DNA of 64,000 nt from Bathynomus jamesi (GCA_023014485.1 JAJOZX010012292.1:1-64000), one strand, 5' to 3'; numbered from the stretch's first letter, positions 1 through 10,251 are shown. The notes: generated from the letters alone by a model not told the origin. Numbers and translations: made by a program.

Positions 1-546
1 GGCTAGTGCCCCGTTAAGCCCACTCCTAACGCGTAATGGCCTGAACAGCCCCTGCGACCGTTCTTTGGTGACCAATTGATGGTGGTGCTTGGCTGTACTG
101 CTCTTAGGTGAGAGAGCTTTACTGCCCAGCTGGCTGCCAGGCCAGCGTAAATCTGGGCGTAGCCTCTGGGTCTGTGGGATATCCCTTGAACACTGGATTC
201 TAAGAGTCTGGCTGCTTGTGAGTGACTAGTAAGACTAGTAAGAGGCTGCATCGCTGTCGCTCCTGGCGGGAAATCCGTGACGCCTGCGTCGCGAGTGTTT
301 GTCAGTTGGTAGCTGCGACACGTTTGGGACTGTCCGGCCCTGGGGAGACCCTTGGTTGGTGCGGCAGCAGCGAGAGGTGTAGTCTTGTGGATGAGATGAA
401 CGTCACTTGCAAATAAGCGGATGCGTCTACGCGCGGGAAGAATTCACTCCCTCCCCCTCCTTTTTTATATACTGGTCAGAACGTTTTTGATAGTTCTCAT
501 TGCGAGAACGCTCTATCTTATTCAGAGTTCGGAAAAAAAAGTTACA
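1..546 (+). other. 5' leader of a family-A CR1-type LINE
   Basis: This is the sequence directly upstream of the ORF1 start at 547. It is more GC-rich than most of the window and holds only short frames with no recognisable product, which fits the untranslated leader of a LINE. The window opens inside it, so the true 5' end cannot be placed. It could also include flanking DNA, because no second copy of this part exists in the window to compare with. Confidence 0.45.
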
Positions 547-1735
547 ATGACTGGACCGCAGAAACTGAAGGCTGAATGTGCGAGGTGTGGAGTAAACCAG
601 TGGGTGACGAGCTTCAGAAAAGCCTGCTTCGAAGATCAACCCACTCCAGCATTTGCCGCTTTTGCGAACTCATGCAGTTTTACGAGAAGCTAGAGGAGAG
701 GGTCCGGCGGCTCGAGTCGTCCAGATCGGCTGTTGGAGTTGCGGCGGTCACTGACGCGGCTGCGCCCTCCACCCGGAGCTCATTGATAGGATAGCTGCCC
801 TGGAAAGGCGATCCAGCGATGGACTGGACAGAGCTTGGGACCGCGGAGAAAGGGTAGAGGTGCAACGGGGACCAGGGTACAAAATCAGTGTCAGGAATCG
901 CCAGCGACCCACGTGGAATGCACGGAACCGCGGCGCAAGGTGAAGGGCAGGGAGGGCGCAAAGAAGGGGCCGACAGAGAAGGGTGGGAAGGGGCCGATAA
1001 AGAAAAATGGTGGGAAGGGGCGTACTGATGGCCCAAAGAAACCGAAGGATGTAGCTGCCGTTCGGGGTGGGTCGGGTGGTGTAAGTGCGGCTGAGTCTAT
1101 GGGTGGCGACGGGTATCGAAAGGTATCGGGCAAGAAGGCTTCGAAGCCGAGACCTGAAACCCCGGTGGCCGCTGTCAGAACCTCCAACCGCTTTAGTCTC
1201 CTGTGCGCGAAGGAGGAAGACATCGTTTTGATTGGGACTCGCAGATTAGGGGCCAGGAGAAGTACTTTGCTTCTGCAAACCGAGACAGGAGGAAGGCAAG
1301 GTGCTTACCCGGTCGGGGCGGGGAACGGCGCATTTAAGGAAGGAATTAGAGAAGCTGCTTGTGGCTAGTCGGAGGACTGCGATCGTTGTCCACGCTGGTG
1401 GCAACGACCTGTTCCTCAAAGGCGGTAGGTAGGTTGACGGAAGGGATCATCACCGAGATCATGTCTCTTGCGGATGATCTAAAACTTAAGACAGACAGTG
1501 GAATGTTGATGGGTATTTTACCGCGGATGAATGCCAGTGACCACGCGCTCAGTAAGGTCATTGGCATCAACGAGATGGTGCAAGACTTGTGCGTCCCACT
1601 GGGCGTGAGGTTTGTTAACCGTTCGACGTGTTTTCCGGTAGGTGGACCTGTATCAGAGGGATGGTGTCCACCTCAATGTTAAGGGTAAAGGTGTGCTAGG
1701 CACGCTGCTGACCGGCACCTATACCGTATGATAAG
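547..1735 (+). pseudogene. CR1 family-A ORF1: zinc-finger, coiled coil and SGNH-esterase domain, frameshifted
   Basis: ORF1 of a CR1-type LINE, a class in which ORF1 is known to combine a Cys-rich finger with an esterase-like domain. The start ATG at 547 gives a CARC motif. A CRFC motif and a short coiled coil (LEERVRRLESS) follow in another frame near 650-720, then a very basic Lys/Gly-rich stretch at about 835-1080. The SGNH hydrolase follows: block I (GDSQIRG, one base short of being in frame) near 1230, block III-like HAGGNDLF near 1390, GILPRM near 1510 and a DGVHLN block V near 1660. At least three frameshifts break it. In a live element the protein would bind RNA in the retrotransposition particle. 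The esterase role in CR1 is not settled. The minus-strand copy at 42.5-42.75 kb carries the same C-terminal part. Confidence 0.7.
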
Positions 1736-3051
1736 GTCAAGCCCGGGGATTGATGATGGGCCCCCACGGGGAGAGAGATGTTGAGCCGGTGGCGGACGTA
1801 CCTTCAACTGAAAGGTGCGTCCATGTACAGGTTGGTGACCCTCTTTCCCCGTTGGAGGGGGCTCAGCCTCCTGCAGAAGTTGACCCCTCGTTGGTGAGGG
1901 TCTCTTCAACTGGACAGCCCTGGCTGTTCGGGAAACGGGTCGTGCTAGGGGGCGGTCAGAATAGGGAAGGCTCCCTCCGTGCAGTGCTCTTTAATGTTAG
2001 GTCGATTAGGAATAAGTTTTGCGAGCTACGGGCTCTCTTAGCATCAGAATACCAGGATATCGTTGCTATCACCGAGTTCTGGATTCATACTGATCGTAGG
2101 GACTACGTTGGGGAGTTCAAGATTCCTGGGTATAGAATGTTTCATAAAGACCGCACCTGTGGGGAGTGGGGAGGGGTACTAATATACGTGAGGGACACGT
2201 TGAGTCCGGTTGACTGCCAGTTCCGATTGGAACGGGAGCTGCTTGGCGTCGATCTGAACGTGGCAGTGACGAACTATAGGTTAATCTTGGTGTACAGATC
2301 TCCGCATCTCCTCCTCGAGGAGGATACAGCCCTGTACACCGAACTCCGTAGCCTGCTAGGGGACGGTGTGTGTGTAGTTTTAGGAGACTTCAACTGTCGT
2401 GGGAAGACAGGACCGCTGATGCCAAAGGGAGGAGGCTAGTTGACTTTGCTGATGAGAACTTCCTCACTCAGTGGGTCAATGGCCTACACGAGGCGAAAGC
2501 GTTCTAGACTTAGTATTCACGACCGAAGACACCCTCGTCACTGGCCTCACCGTTGACGAATCGTTGGGCGGGAGTGATCACGGTCTGATTAGGTTCCGTG
2601 TGTGCGTCCCTCGGGTGAAGCGTAGTGACTATAGAGGCAGTAAGCTCGATCTACGGCGGGCGGAATTTGTTGGCCTCCGGGATAGCGTAGGTGAGATGGG
2701 GTTTGAGGTCGGTAGCGATGTTGAGGAAGTATGGAGTGCATTCCTGGACCAGTTTATGGTGCTGCAGTCTGCTGCCACACCCTCAAAACCGGTCAGCCCT
2801 GCTTCAACGCAGCCTAAGTGGTTCAGTCGTGACATCGCTTCGGCTACCCGAAATAGGAAAGCTGCGTGCGTATAAGAGGCGAAGGCCAATCGTTCCCATA
2901 AGAACACTGAGGCGTATGTCCGCCTGTGCAGGGAAGTGAAGGCGAAGGTTCGGCTAGCGAAACGTAACGAAGAACTCAGGTGGCAAGCCTCTGCAAGGGG
3001 AACCCTAAGGAGTTGTTCAATTATGTTAATAGTAGAAACCCCATTAGAAGC
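1736..3051 (+). pseudogene. CR1 family-A ORF2, 5' half (endonuclease and linker), broken
   Basis: First half of the LINE ORF2 polyprotein. An apurinic-type (EEP) endonuclease is readable: LFNVRSIRN near 1990, ITEFWIHTD near 2070 (family B reads ITESWIH), GDFNCRG near 2390 and GGSDHGLIRF near 2570. The frame breaks between about 2400 and 2470, where about 10 bases present in the 41.9-kb copy are missing between two short repeats. A linker follows, with PKWFSRDIASATRNRK near 2815. In a live element the nuclease nicks the target DNA to prime reverse transcription. The reading ends at about 3051, where unrelated DNA interrupts it. The RT part resumes at about 3289. Confidence 0.75.
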
Positions 3052-3288
3052 ATGGTACCTTAAGGTCCACCAGAAATAATAATATAAATTGTACTACAAT
3101 GCCTCGTTTCCATAAATGTTTCTACGTGTTTATATATAGATGTCATTTAGTTGTCGGGAAAGGAACCCAAAATGTGTATCATTTCAGTGACTAGTTACTA
3201 AAATATTTAGTTTTCAATAACAATAAAACCTATACGTTCTGGTAACAAGAGTGACCGCATATGCTGCGGACTCGTCCGTAAAGGGTTA
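3052..3288. other. Unidentified insertion splitting the LINE ORF2
   Basis: About 235 bases of AT-rich DNA replace the short stretch that joins linker and RT in the parallel copy at 4840-4890. I see no long frame, terminal inverted repeat or poly-A that would identify it. On the left the LINE stops in the codons for RNPIRS-like sequence. On the right it resumes at the codons for LRTSDADIANVLNEYF-like sequence with some bases missing, so this may be an insertion plus a deletion. Confidence 0.5.
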
Positions 3289-4559
3289 AAGAACCCCAGC
3301 GGCGTTCTGCGGACATCGCTAATGTGCTGAATGAGTACTTTGCGGGAGTGTTCACCAGGGAGGACATCCGCGTCATCCCCGAGCCAGGCGTCAGGCACGA
3401 AGGTGCTGGCCTGGATAGTGTTCGGTGTACCACGACAGTCGTTGCCGATAGAATAGACAAACAGCGCGTTTAAGGCTCCTGGGCCAGACCAGTTCCTCCC
3501 CAGAGTGTTGCGGCAGGTGCACGACCAGGTGGCTCCCCACCTGGCTACAGTCTTCAACAAATCATTGGAGATGGGCCAGGTGCCTGGTGACTGAAGGGAA
3601 GCCAATGTGCCCCCTATCTTTAAGAAAAGGGATCATGAAAGTCCAGGGAACTATAGTCCCATGAGTCTCACTTCTGTTTTAGGTAAACGCTATTAGAGGG
3701 GATAATGGTGGATAGGATCGTTGACCATTTGGATTCCTACAAGCTGCTTGGGGACTCCCAACATGGGGTTAGACGGCATAGGTCGTGTCTAACCAACTTG
3801 CTCGAGTTTTTCCGTTATGTTGAGTGAGTATGATAAGAGTAGGGCGATTGATATACTTTATCTCGACTTTCAAAAAACCTTTCATAAGGTACCTCACCGC
3901 CGGCTAATGGCCAAAGTGCGCGCGCTGGGTATCAGTGGGTAAGTATGTAGGTGGATTGAAAACTGGCTAAAGAATAGGCGGCAGAGGGTTGTAATTAAAG
4001 GGGCTAGTACGGGTTCGGCCTCGGTCACTAGCGGGATTTCTCAGGGTTCCGTTTTGGGGCCACTGTTGTTTATCATTTATATAAATGATATCGATGGTGG
4101 CATCGTCAGTAGGATCGCCAAATTCGCTGATGACACGAAGCTTGGGGCCAAAGTTGGGACGCCGGAGGCGATCGAGCAAGCAACCGCGTGCGGAACTACG
4201 TAGGATAGGAGAGTGGTCCGAAAAATGGCGAACGTCGTTTAACTTGGGTAAATGCAAGGTGATGCACATTGGCTACGCCAATCCCAAGTCGGACTCCTCC
4301 ATGTTGGGAAGTAATATCGAGGCGACTGATTTGGAAAAGGAATTGGGTGTGCTAATTAGCAGCGACCTTAAGTTTACAAAACAGTGCGTAGAGGTGGAAA
4401 AGAAAGCCCAGAAGTTGTTGGCTTATATCAGCAGGCAATTTCGATTTCGGAACAAGGAGATTGTGCTCTCTCTGTACAATTCCCTGGTTCGGCCGCACCT
4501 GGAGCATGCTGTGCAGTTCTGATCGCCCACCCTCAGGAAATATATTGAGAGGCTGGAGC
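3289..4559 (+). pseudogene. CR1 family-A ORF2 reverse transcriptase, heavily mutated
   Basis: Reverse-transcriptase region of a family-A LINE, readable across several frames. The RT start (ADIANVLNEYFAGVF-like) is near 3300, FKAPGPDQFLPRVL-like near 3470, a PISLTSV-like motif near 3650, LDFQK near 3870, and VPQGSVLGPLLFIIYIND-like near 4030-4090 with the Pro codon of VPQG altered. FADDTKLG, the metal-binding catalytic motif, is near 4120. A clean stretch then runs through the thumb/C-terminal region to about 4520. Stops and indels occur throughout, so it is a dead copy. It ends at a microhomology junction at about 4555-4566, where the sequence jumps back to the linker region. Confidence 0.7.
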
Positions 4560-6124
4560 GAGTGCAGTCTGCTGCCATACCCTCAAAACCGGTCACCCCT
4601 GCTTCAACGCAGCCTAAGTGGTTCAATCGTGACATCGCTTCGGCTATCCGAAATAGGAAAGTAGCGTATAGGAGGCCGAAGGCCAATCGTTCCCACGAGA
4701 ACACTGAAGCGTATGTCCGCCTGTGTAGGGAAGTGAAGGCGAAGGTTAGGCTAGCGAAACGTAACGAAGAACTACGGGTGGCAAGCCTCTGCAAGGGGAA
4801 CCCTAAGGAGTTCTTCAGTTATGTTAATAGTGGAAGCCCATTAGAAGCATGATAGGTCCGTTGAAGGACGGAAGCGGCGTTCTGCGGACCTCCGACGCGG
4901 ACATCGCCAATGTGCTTAATGAGTACTTTGCGGGAGTGTTCACCAGGGAGGACACCCGCATCATCCCCGAGCCAGGCGTGAGGCACGAAGGTGCTGGCCT
5001 GGATAGTGTTCGATGTACCGCGACAGTCGTTGCCGATAGAATAGACAAACTGAGCGCGTTTAAGGCTCCTGGGCCAGACCAGTTTCTCCCCAGAGTGTTG
5101 CGGGAGGTGCGCGACCAGGTGGCTCCCCACCTGGCTACAGTCTTCAACAAATCGTTGGAAACGGGCCAGGTGCCTGGTGACTGGAGGGAAGCCAACGTGA
5201 CCCCTGTTTTTAAGAAAGGGGATCACGAAAGTCCAGGGAACTATCGTCCCATTAGTCTCACTTCAGTTGTAGGTAAATTATTAGAGGGGATGATATCGAC
5301 GGTGGCATCGTCAGTCGGATCGCCAAATTCGCTGATGACACCAAGCTTGGGGCCAGTGTTGGGACGCCCGAAGCGATCGAGGAACTGCGTGCGGACCTAG
5401 GTAGGATAGGAGAGTGGTCCGAAAAATGGCAAATGCCGTTTAACTTGGGTAAATGCAAAGTGATGCACATTGGCTACGCCAATCACAAGTCGGACTACTC
5501 GATGTTGGGTAGTAATATCGAGGTGACTGATTTAGAAAAGGACTTGGGTGTGCTAATTAGCAGCGACCTTAAGTTTACGAAACTGTGTGTAGAGGTGGAA
5601 AAGAAAGCCCAGAAACTATTGGGTTATATCAGGAGGCAATTTCAGTTTCGGAACAAGGAGATTGTGCTCTCACTGTACAATTCCCTTGTTCGGCCGCACC
5701 TGGAGTATGCTGTGCAGTTCTGGTCGCCCACCCTCAGGAAAGATATCGAGAGGCTGGAGCGATTGCAGGCGAGGGCCACAAAGTTAATCCCTTCCGTTAG
5801 GCATATGGGTTACAATCGACGGTTACGCGCCCTGAACTTGTTTTCGCTTGAAACTCGGAGGTTGCGCGGTCAACTGATCGAGGTTTTCAAGCTCTTACGT
5901 GGGTTCAACAATGTCAATTTTAGAAGTATGTTTAGTTTAAATGATAACCCAACTCGCAACAATGGTTGGAAGTTGGATTTGAAACGGTTTAGGACTAGTG
6001 TGTGTGGGAATTACTTTACGTATAAGATCTGTGACACATGGAACAGGTTACCTTCGGAAGTTGTGAACAGTTTCTCTGTGGATCAGTTCAAGAAAAGGTT
6101 AGACCAAATCTTGCACACTATTTG
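4560..6124 (+). pseudogene. Rearranged family-A ORF2: linker and RT N-terminus fused to RT motif 'IDGG' and C-terminus
   Basis: A second piece of family-A ORF2 starts abruptly in the linker (SAAIPSKPVTPASTQPKWF near 4565) and stays mostly open. It includes a long frame at 4849-5280 covering RT motifs from ADIANVLNEYFAGVF to YRPISLTSVVGKLLEG. At about 5293 it jumps to DGGIVSRIAKFADDTKLG-like sequence, losing roughly 400 bases that encode the central RT palm. The C-terminal part is intact from 5433 to the TGA at 6124 and ends QFKKRLDQILHTI. Two rearrangements in one copy mean no functional RT. The C-terminal frame is among the best preserved in the window, which suggests a fairly young source. 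Confidence 0.75.
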
Positions 6125-6219
6125 AGTGTGTACAAAATTTTCCCTGGCACCCGTTGCCATTGATACCTCCTCGGTATGGGCCGCAAGGCCTTTTGAGGTA
6201 CTTCTTTTCCTTGTAACTC

Positions 6220-6283
<64 letters not shown>
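6125..6283 (+). repeat. Family-A LINE 3' UTR, terminal hairpin and (CT)n tail
   Basis: Short 3' UTR of about 90 bases follows the ORF2 stop. A stem-loop at about 6169-6198 has outer CCTC/GAGG and inner GGCC-GCAA-GGCC, a GNRA-type tetraloop. A tract of about 67 bases of (CT)n, with one CG interruption, follows from about 6217 to 6283. The same terminal arrangement recurs at 7657-7745, 9413-9494 and, on the other strand, 39530-39600. This is the expected 3' end of the LINE, which the element's own reverse transcriptase would recognise. The next LINE copy starts directly after the CT tract. Confidence 0.75.
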
Positions 6284-6285
<2 letters not shown>

Positions 6286-7203
6286 GTGCTAGTTCGGGTT
6301 GGGCCTCGGTCACTAGTGGGGTTCCTCAGGGTTCCGTTTTGGGGCCGCTGTTGTTTATCATTTACATAAATGATTTCGACGGTGGCATCGTCAGTCGGAT
6401 CGCCAAATTCGCTGATGACACCAAGCTTGGGGCCAATGTTGGGACGCCCGAAGCGATCGAGGAACTGCGTGCGGACCTAGGTAGGATAGGAGAGTGGTCC
6501 GAAAAATGGTAAATGCCGTTTAACTTGGGTAAATGCAAAGTGATGCACATTGGCTACGCCAATCCCAAGTCGGACTACTCGATGTTGGGTAGTAATATCG
6601 AGGTGACTGATTTAGAAAAGGACTTGGGTGTGCTAATTAGCAGCGACCTTAAGTTTACGAAACAGTGTGTAGAGGTGGAAAAGAAAGCCCAGAAACTATT
6701 AGGTTATATCAGGAGGCAATTTCAGTTTCGGAACAAGGAGATTGTGCTCTCACTGTACAATTCCCTTGTTCGGCCGCACCTGGAGTATGCTGTGCAGTTC
6801 TGGTCGCCCACCCTCAGGAAAGATATTGAGAGGCTGGAGCGAGTGCAGGCGAGGGCCACAAAGTTAATCCCTTCCGTTAGGCATATGGGCTACAATCGAC
6901 GGTTACGCGCCCTGAACTTGTTTTCGCTTGAAACTCGGAGGCTGCGCGGTCAACTGATCGAGGTTTTCAAGCTCTTACGCGGGTTCAACGATGTCGATTT
7001 TAGGAGTATGTTTAGTTTAAATGATAACCCAACTCGCAACAATGGTTGGAAGTTGGATTTGAAACGGTTTAGGACTAGTGTGTGTGGAATTACTTTACGT
7101 ATAAGATCTGTGACACATGGAACAGGTTACCTTCGGAAGTTGTGAACAGTTCCTCTGTGGATCAGTTCAAGAAAAGGGTAGACGAAATCTTGCACACTAT
7201 TTG
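6284..7203 (+). pseudogene. 5'-truncated family-A LINE copy: RT C-terminal part
   Basis: ORF2 fragment beginning at GASSGWASVTSGVPQGSVLG in the RT palm and running through FADDTKLGANVG, the thumb and the C-terminal domain. A TAA at 6510-6512 interrupts the frame in place of the CAA (Gln) codon of other copies. A one-base loss near 7087 then shifts the last part out of frame (CGITLRIRSV in place of CGNYFTYKIC). The 5' end lies flush against the (CT)n tail of the preceding copy. Without the endonuclease and half of the RT it cannot move by itself. Confidence 0.8.
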
Positions 7204-7707
7204 AGTGTGTAAAGACATTTAGGACCTCAGTCTCCGGAAGTTTCTTTTCCTATAAAATAGTTAATATCTGGAACCAACTTCCCTCAGAGGTTGTTTCCAG
7301 TCAAAGTGTAAATCTGTTTAAAAATACGCTAGACAAAGTACTGAACACACTCATAGTTTAAGATTAAACCTCAGAAAACTCTGCAGGAGTTCGCTTGCTC
7401 GGTGTCTGTGAGCAAGCTAAATATAGAGCTATTTATATATTCTCCACTTTCCTGTAAAATTTCCTTGGCTACTTTTCCAGGGTCAAGGTATTTTCTTCAA
7501 CCTTTTTCCGTACCTGCCTCTGGCAAGGAGGGAGCGGAGGGTGGGGAGAGAGCCATCTACTTTTCTATCCAGTTTTCTACTACTGCTAGGATAGTTGAAA
7601 GAAAAATAAACTTTTACAAAATTTTCCCTGGCACCCGTTTCCATTGGTACCTCCTCGGTATGGGCCGCAAGGCCTTTTGAGGTGCTTCTTTTGATTGTAA
7701 CTACTTG

Positions 7708-7709
<2 letters not shown>
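7204..7709 (+). repeat. Mosaic A-B-A LINE 3' end: family-B C-terminus and UTR grafted into the family-A UTR
   Basis: After the family-A stop codon and GAGTGTGT, the sequence switches at about 7207 to the last codons of family-B ORF2 (KTFRTSV to VLNTLIV then stop, fully open) and the family-B 3' UTR. The B part equals the reverse complement of about 36480-36860. At about 7612 it returns to the family-A terminal sequence (CTGGCACCCG, then the GGCC-GCAA-GGCC hairpin). The same mosaic occurs at 9028-9475, so it is not a one-off assembly join. Confidence 0.75.

Positions 7710-7745
<36 letters not shown>
7710..7745 (+). repeat. (CT)n tail between LINE copies
   Basis: About 36 bases of (TC)n form the 3' tail of the copy at 6284-7709. 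They are followed without spacer by the first ORF2 codons of the next truncated copy (HESPGNYRPISLTS). Confidence 0.85.
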
Positions 7746-7747
<2 letters not shown>

Positions 7748-9027
7748 GAAAGTCCAGGGAACTATCGTCCCATTAGTCTCACTTCAGTTGTAGGTAAATT
7801 ATTAGAGGGGATAATAGTGGATAGGATCGTTGACCATTTGGATTCCTACAAGCTGCTTGGGGACTCCCAACATGGGTTTAGACGGCATAGGTCGTGTCTC
7901 ACCAACTTGCTCGAGTTTTTCCACGTCATGTTGAGTGAGTATGATAAGAGTAGGGCGATTGATATACTTTATCTCGACTTTCAGAAAGCCTTTGATAAGG
8001 TACCTCACCGCCGGCTAATGGCGAAAGTACGCGCGCTGGGTATTGGTGAGGAAATAGGTAGGTGGATTGAAAACTGGCTGAGGAATAGGCGGCAGAGGGT
8101 TGTAATTAAAGGTGCTAGTTCGGGTTGGGCATCGGTCACTAGTGGGGTTCCTCAGGGTTCCGTTTTGGGGCCGCCGCTGTTTATCATTTACATAAATGAT
8201 ATCGACGGTGGCATCGTCAGTCGGATCGCCAAATTCGCTGATGACACCAAGCTTGGGGCCAATGTTGGGACGCCCGAAGCGATCGAGGAACTGCGTGCGG
8301 ACCTAGGTAGGATAGGAGAGTGGTCCGAAAAATGGCAAATGCCGTTTAACTTGGGTAAATACAAAGTGATGCACATTGGCTACGCCAATCCCAAGTCGGA
8401 CTACTCGATGTTGGGTAGTAATATCGAGGTGACTGATTTAGAAAAGGACTTGGGTGTGCTAATTAGCAGCGACCTTAAGTTTACGAAACTGTGTAGAGGT
8501 AGAAAAGAAAGCCCAGAAACTATTGGGTTATATCAGGAGGCAATTTCAGTTTCGGAGCAAGGAGATTGTACTCACTGTACAATTCCCTTGTTCGGCCGCA
8601 CCTGGAGTATGCTGTGCAGTTCTGGTCGCCCACCCTCAGGAAAGATATTGAGAGGCTGGAGCGAGTGCAGGCGAGGGCCACAAAGTTAATCCCTTCCGTT
8701 AGGCATATGGGCTACAATCGACGGTTACTCGCCCTGAACTTGTTTTCGCTTGAAACTCGGAGGCTGCGCGGTCAACTGATCGAGGTTTTCAAGCTCTTAC
8801 GCGGGTTCAACGATGTCGATTTTAGAAGTATGTTTAGTTTAAATGATAACCCAAATCGCAACAATGGTTGGAAGTTGGATTTGAAACGGTTTAGGACTAG
8901 TGTGTGTGGGAATGACTTTACGTATAAGATCTGTGACACGTGGAACAGGTTACCTTCGGAAGTTGTGAACAGTTCCTCTGTGGATCAGTTCAAGAAAAGG
9001 GTAGACGAAATCTTGCACACTATTTGA
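7746..9027 (+). pseudogene. 5'-truncated family-A LINE copy: most of RT plus C-terminus, two 2-base deletions
   Basis: Longest continuous RT reading in the first array. From SPGNYRPISLTSVVGKLLEG it covers QHGFRRHRSCLTNLLEFF, LDFQKAFDKVPH, GVPQGSVLG, FADDTKLG and DLGVLISSDLKFTK. The frame is lost near 8492 by a GT deletion in a TGTGTG run. It is shifted again near 8570 by a CT deletion in a CTCTC run, after which the C-terminal frame runs to the TGA at 9027. Both changes look like dinucleotide slippage. GPPLF replaces GPLLF next to the PQGSVLG motif. The RT is recent but inactive. Confidence 0.8.
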
Positions 9028-9495
9028 GTGTGTAAAGACATTTAGGACCTCAGTCTGCGGAAATTTCTTTTCCTATAAAATAGTTAATATCTGGAACCAA
9101 CTTCCCTCAGAGGTTGTTTCCAGTCAAAGTGTAAATGTGTTTAAAAATAGGCTAGACAAAGTACTGAATACTCTCATAGTTTAAGACTAAAACATATTTA
9201 TATATTCTCCACTTTCCTGTAAAATTTCCTTGGCTGCTTTTCCAGGGTCAAGGTATTTTCTTCAACCTTTTTCCGTACCTGCCTCTGGCAGGGAGGGAGC
9301 GGAGGGTGGGGAGAGAGCCTTCTACTTTTCTATCCAGTTTTCTATTACTGCTAGGATAGTTGAAAGAAAAATAAACTTTTACAATTTTCACTGGCACCCG
9401 TTGCCATTGGTACCTCCTCGGTATGGGCCACAAGGCCTTTTGAGGTACTTCTTTTCCTTGTAACTCCTTGTAACTCTCTCTCTCTCTCTCTCATA
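9028..9495 (+). repeat. Second mosaic A-B-A LINE 3' end with (CT)n tail
   Basis: This repeats the arrangement seen at 7204-7745: family-B C-terminal codons from about 9030, shortened family-B UTR, return to family-A terminal sequence at about 9385, hairpin, then CT tract at about 9474-9493. Relative to the first mosaic it lacks about 60 bases after the family-B stop (the part with AGCAAGCTAAATATAGAGC), so the two are not identical duplicates. Confidence 0.7.
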
Positions 9496-9518
9496 CAGTG
9501 TATATATATATATATATA

Positions 9519-10249
9519 CAGGGTGGGCCGAAAGTCTGGATCCATAGGAAAATATTTATTTTAATACATAAATTACAACAAATGGTAAATACTTAAAATG
9601 AATATCAACTTTAACTCGTAAATGCGTATCCGTGATACTGTACAGTAGTTCGTACTCCAGTATAAATACTCAAATACTTTTTTTATTTCAGCCCAGAAAT
9701 GGCTTCGAATCTAACAACAGAAGACCGGGTAGAACTTGTGCTCATGTACGCAAGACAGGGCGCTACACACAGAGAAGTTGCTACCGAATTCAATAGAAAT
9801 CATCCTGATAAGCACCCAGTAACACATGCGACTGTTGGCAAGTTGTTTAAACGTTTCAAAGAAACAGGAAGTGTACATGATCGACGGCGTTCTGGTCGTC
9901 CAAAAACTGCAACTGATGAAAATACCTCTGCAATGGTATGTGAAACTTAACGAATAGTCCAGTAAAGTCAACAAGAAGATTATCAAATGAAACACGCATC
10001 TCGAGAACGTCAATTCGAAGAATTATTAAAAATCGTAAATTCCATCCCTAAGAGTGTCGATGTCAGAGGCCGCCAATTTGAGCATTTGTTATAATTTGTT
10101 GTTTATACTGGAGTACGAACCACTGTACAGTATCACGGATACGCATTTACGAGTTAAAGTTGATATTCATTTTAAGTATTTACCATTTGTTGTAATTTAT
10201 GTATTAAAATAAATATTTTCCTGTGGATCCAGACTTTCGGCCCACCCTG
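9519..10249 (+). mobile_element. Deleted mariner-like (Tc1/mariner superfamily) transposon with 149-bp inverted repeats
   Basis: Terminal inverted repeats of about 149 bases (left 9519-9667, right 10101-10249) start CAGGGTGGGCCGAAAGTC and are nearly identical. The element is flanked by TA on both sides and sits inside (TA)n. It is 731 bases long and retains only the ends of a transposase: a helix-turn-helix N-terminus (9699-9950), then a second HTH-like stretch (RISRTSIRRIIKN, near 9990) and a C-terminal scrap before the right repeat. The whole DDE catalytic domain is missing, so it is non-autonomous. Confidence 0.85.
9699..9950 (+). pseudogene. Transposase N-terminal helix-turn-helix fragment
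   Basis: An 83-residue frame with GATHREVATEFNRNHP and a basic RRRSGRPKT linker, typical of the DNA-binding part of arthropod mariner/IS630-type transposases. It begins 30 bases after the left inverted repeat. The frame ends at TAA where homologous readings continue toward a second HTH, so this is a premature stop before an internal deletion. In an intact relative the region would bind the terminal repeats. The products at 48137-48547 and 44729-45370 come from related elements. Confidence 0.7.
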
Positions 10250-10251
10250 TA

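Noticed and set aside
835..1368. 177-codon Lys/Gly-rich open frame as an independent gene
   Set aside because: It is one frame of the family-A ORF1 basic linker and lies between the coiled coil and the esterase blocks.
6083..6313. Arg-Glu repeat open frame on the minus strand
   Set aside because: Pure translation of the (CT)n tail of the LINE.
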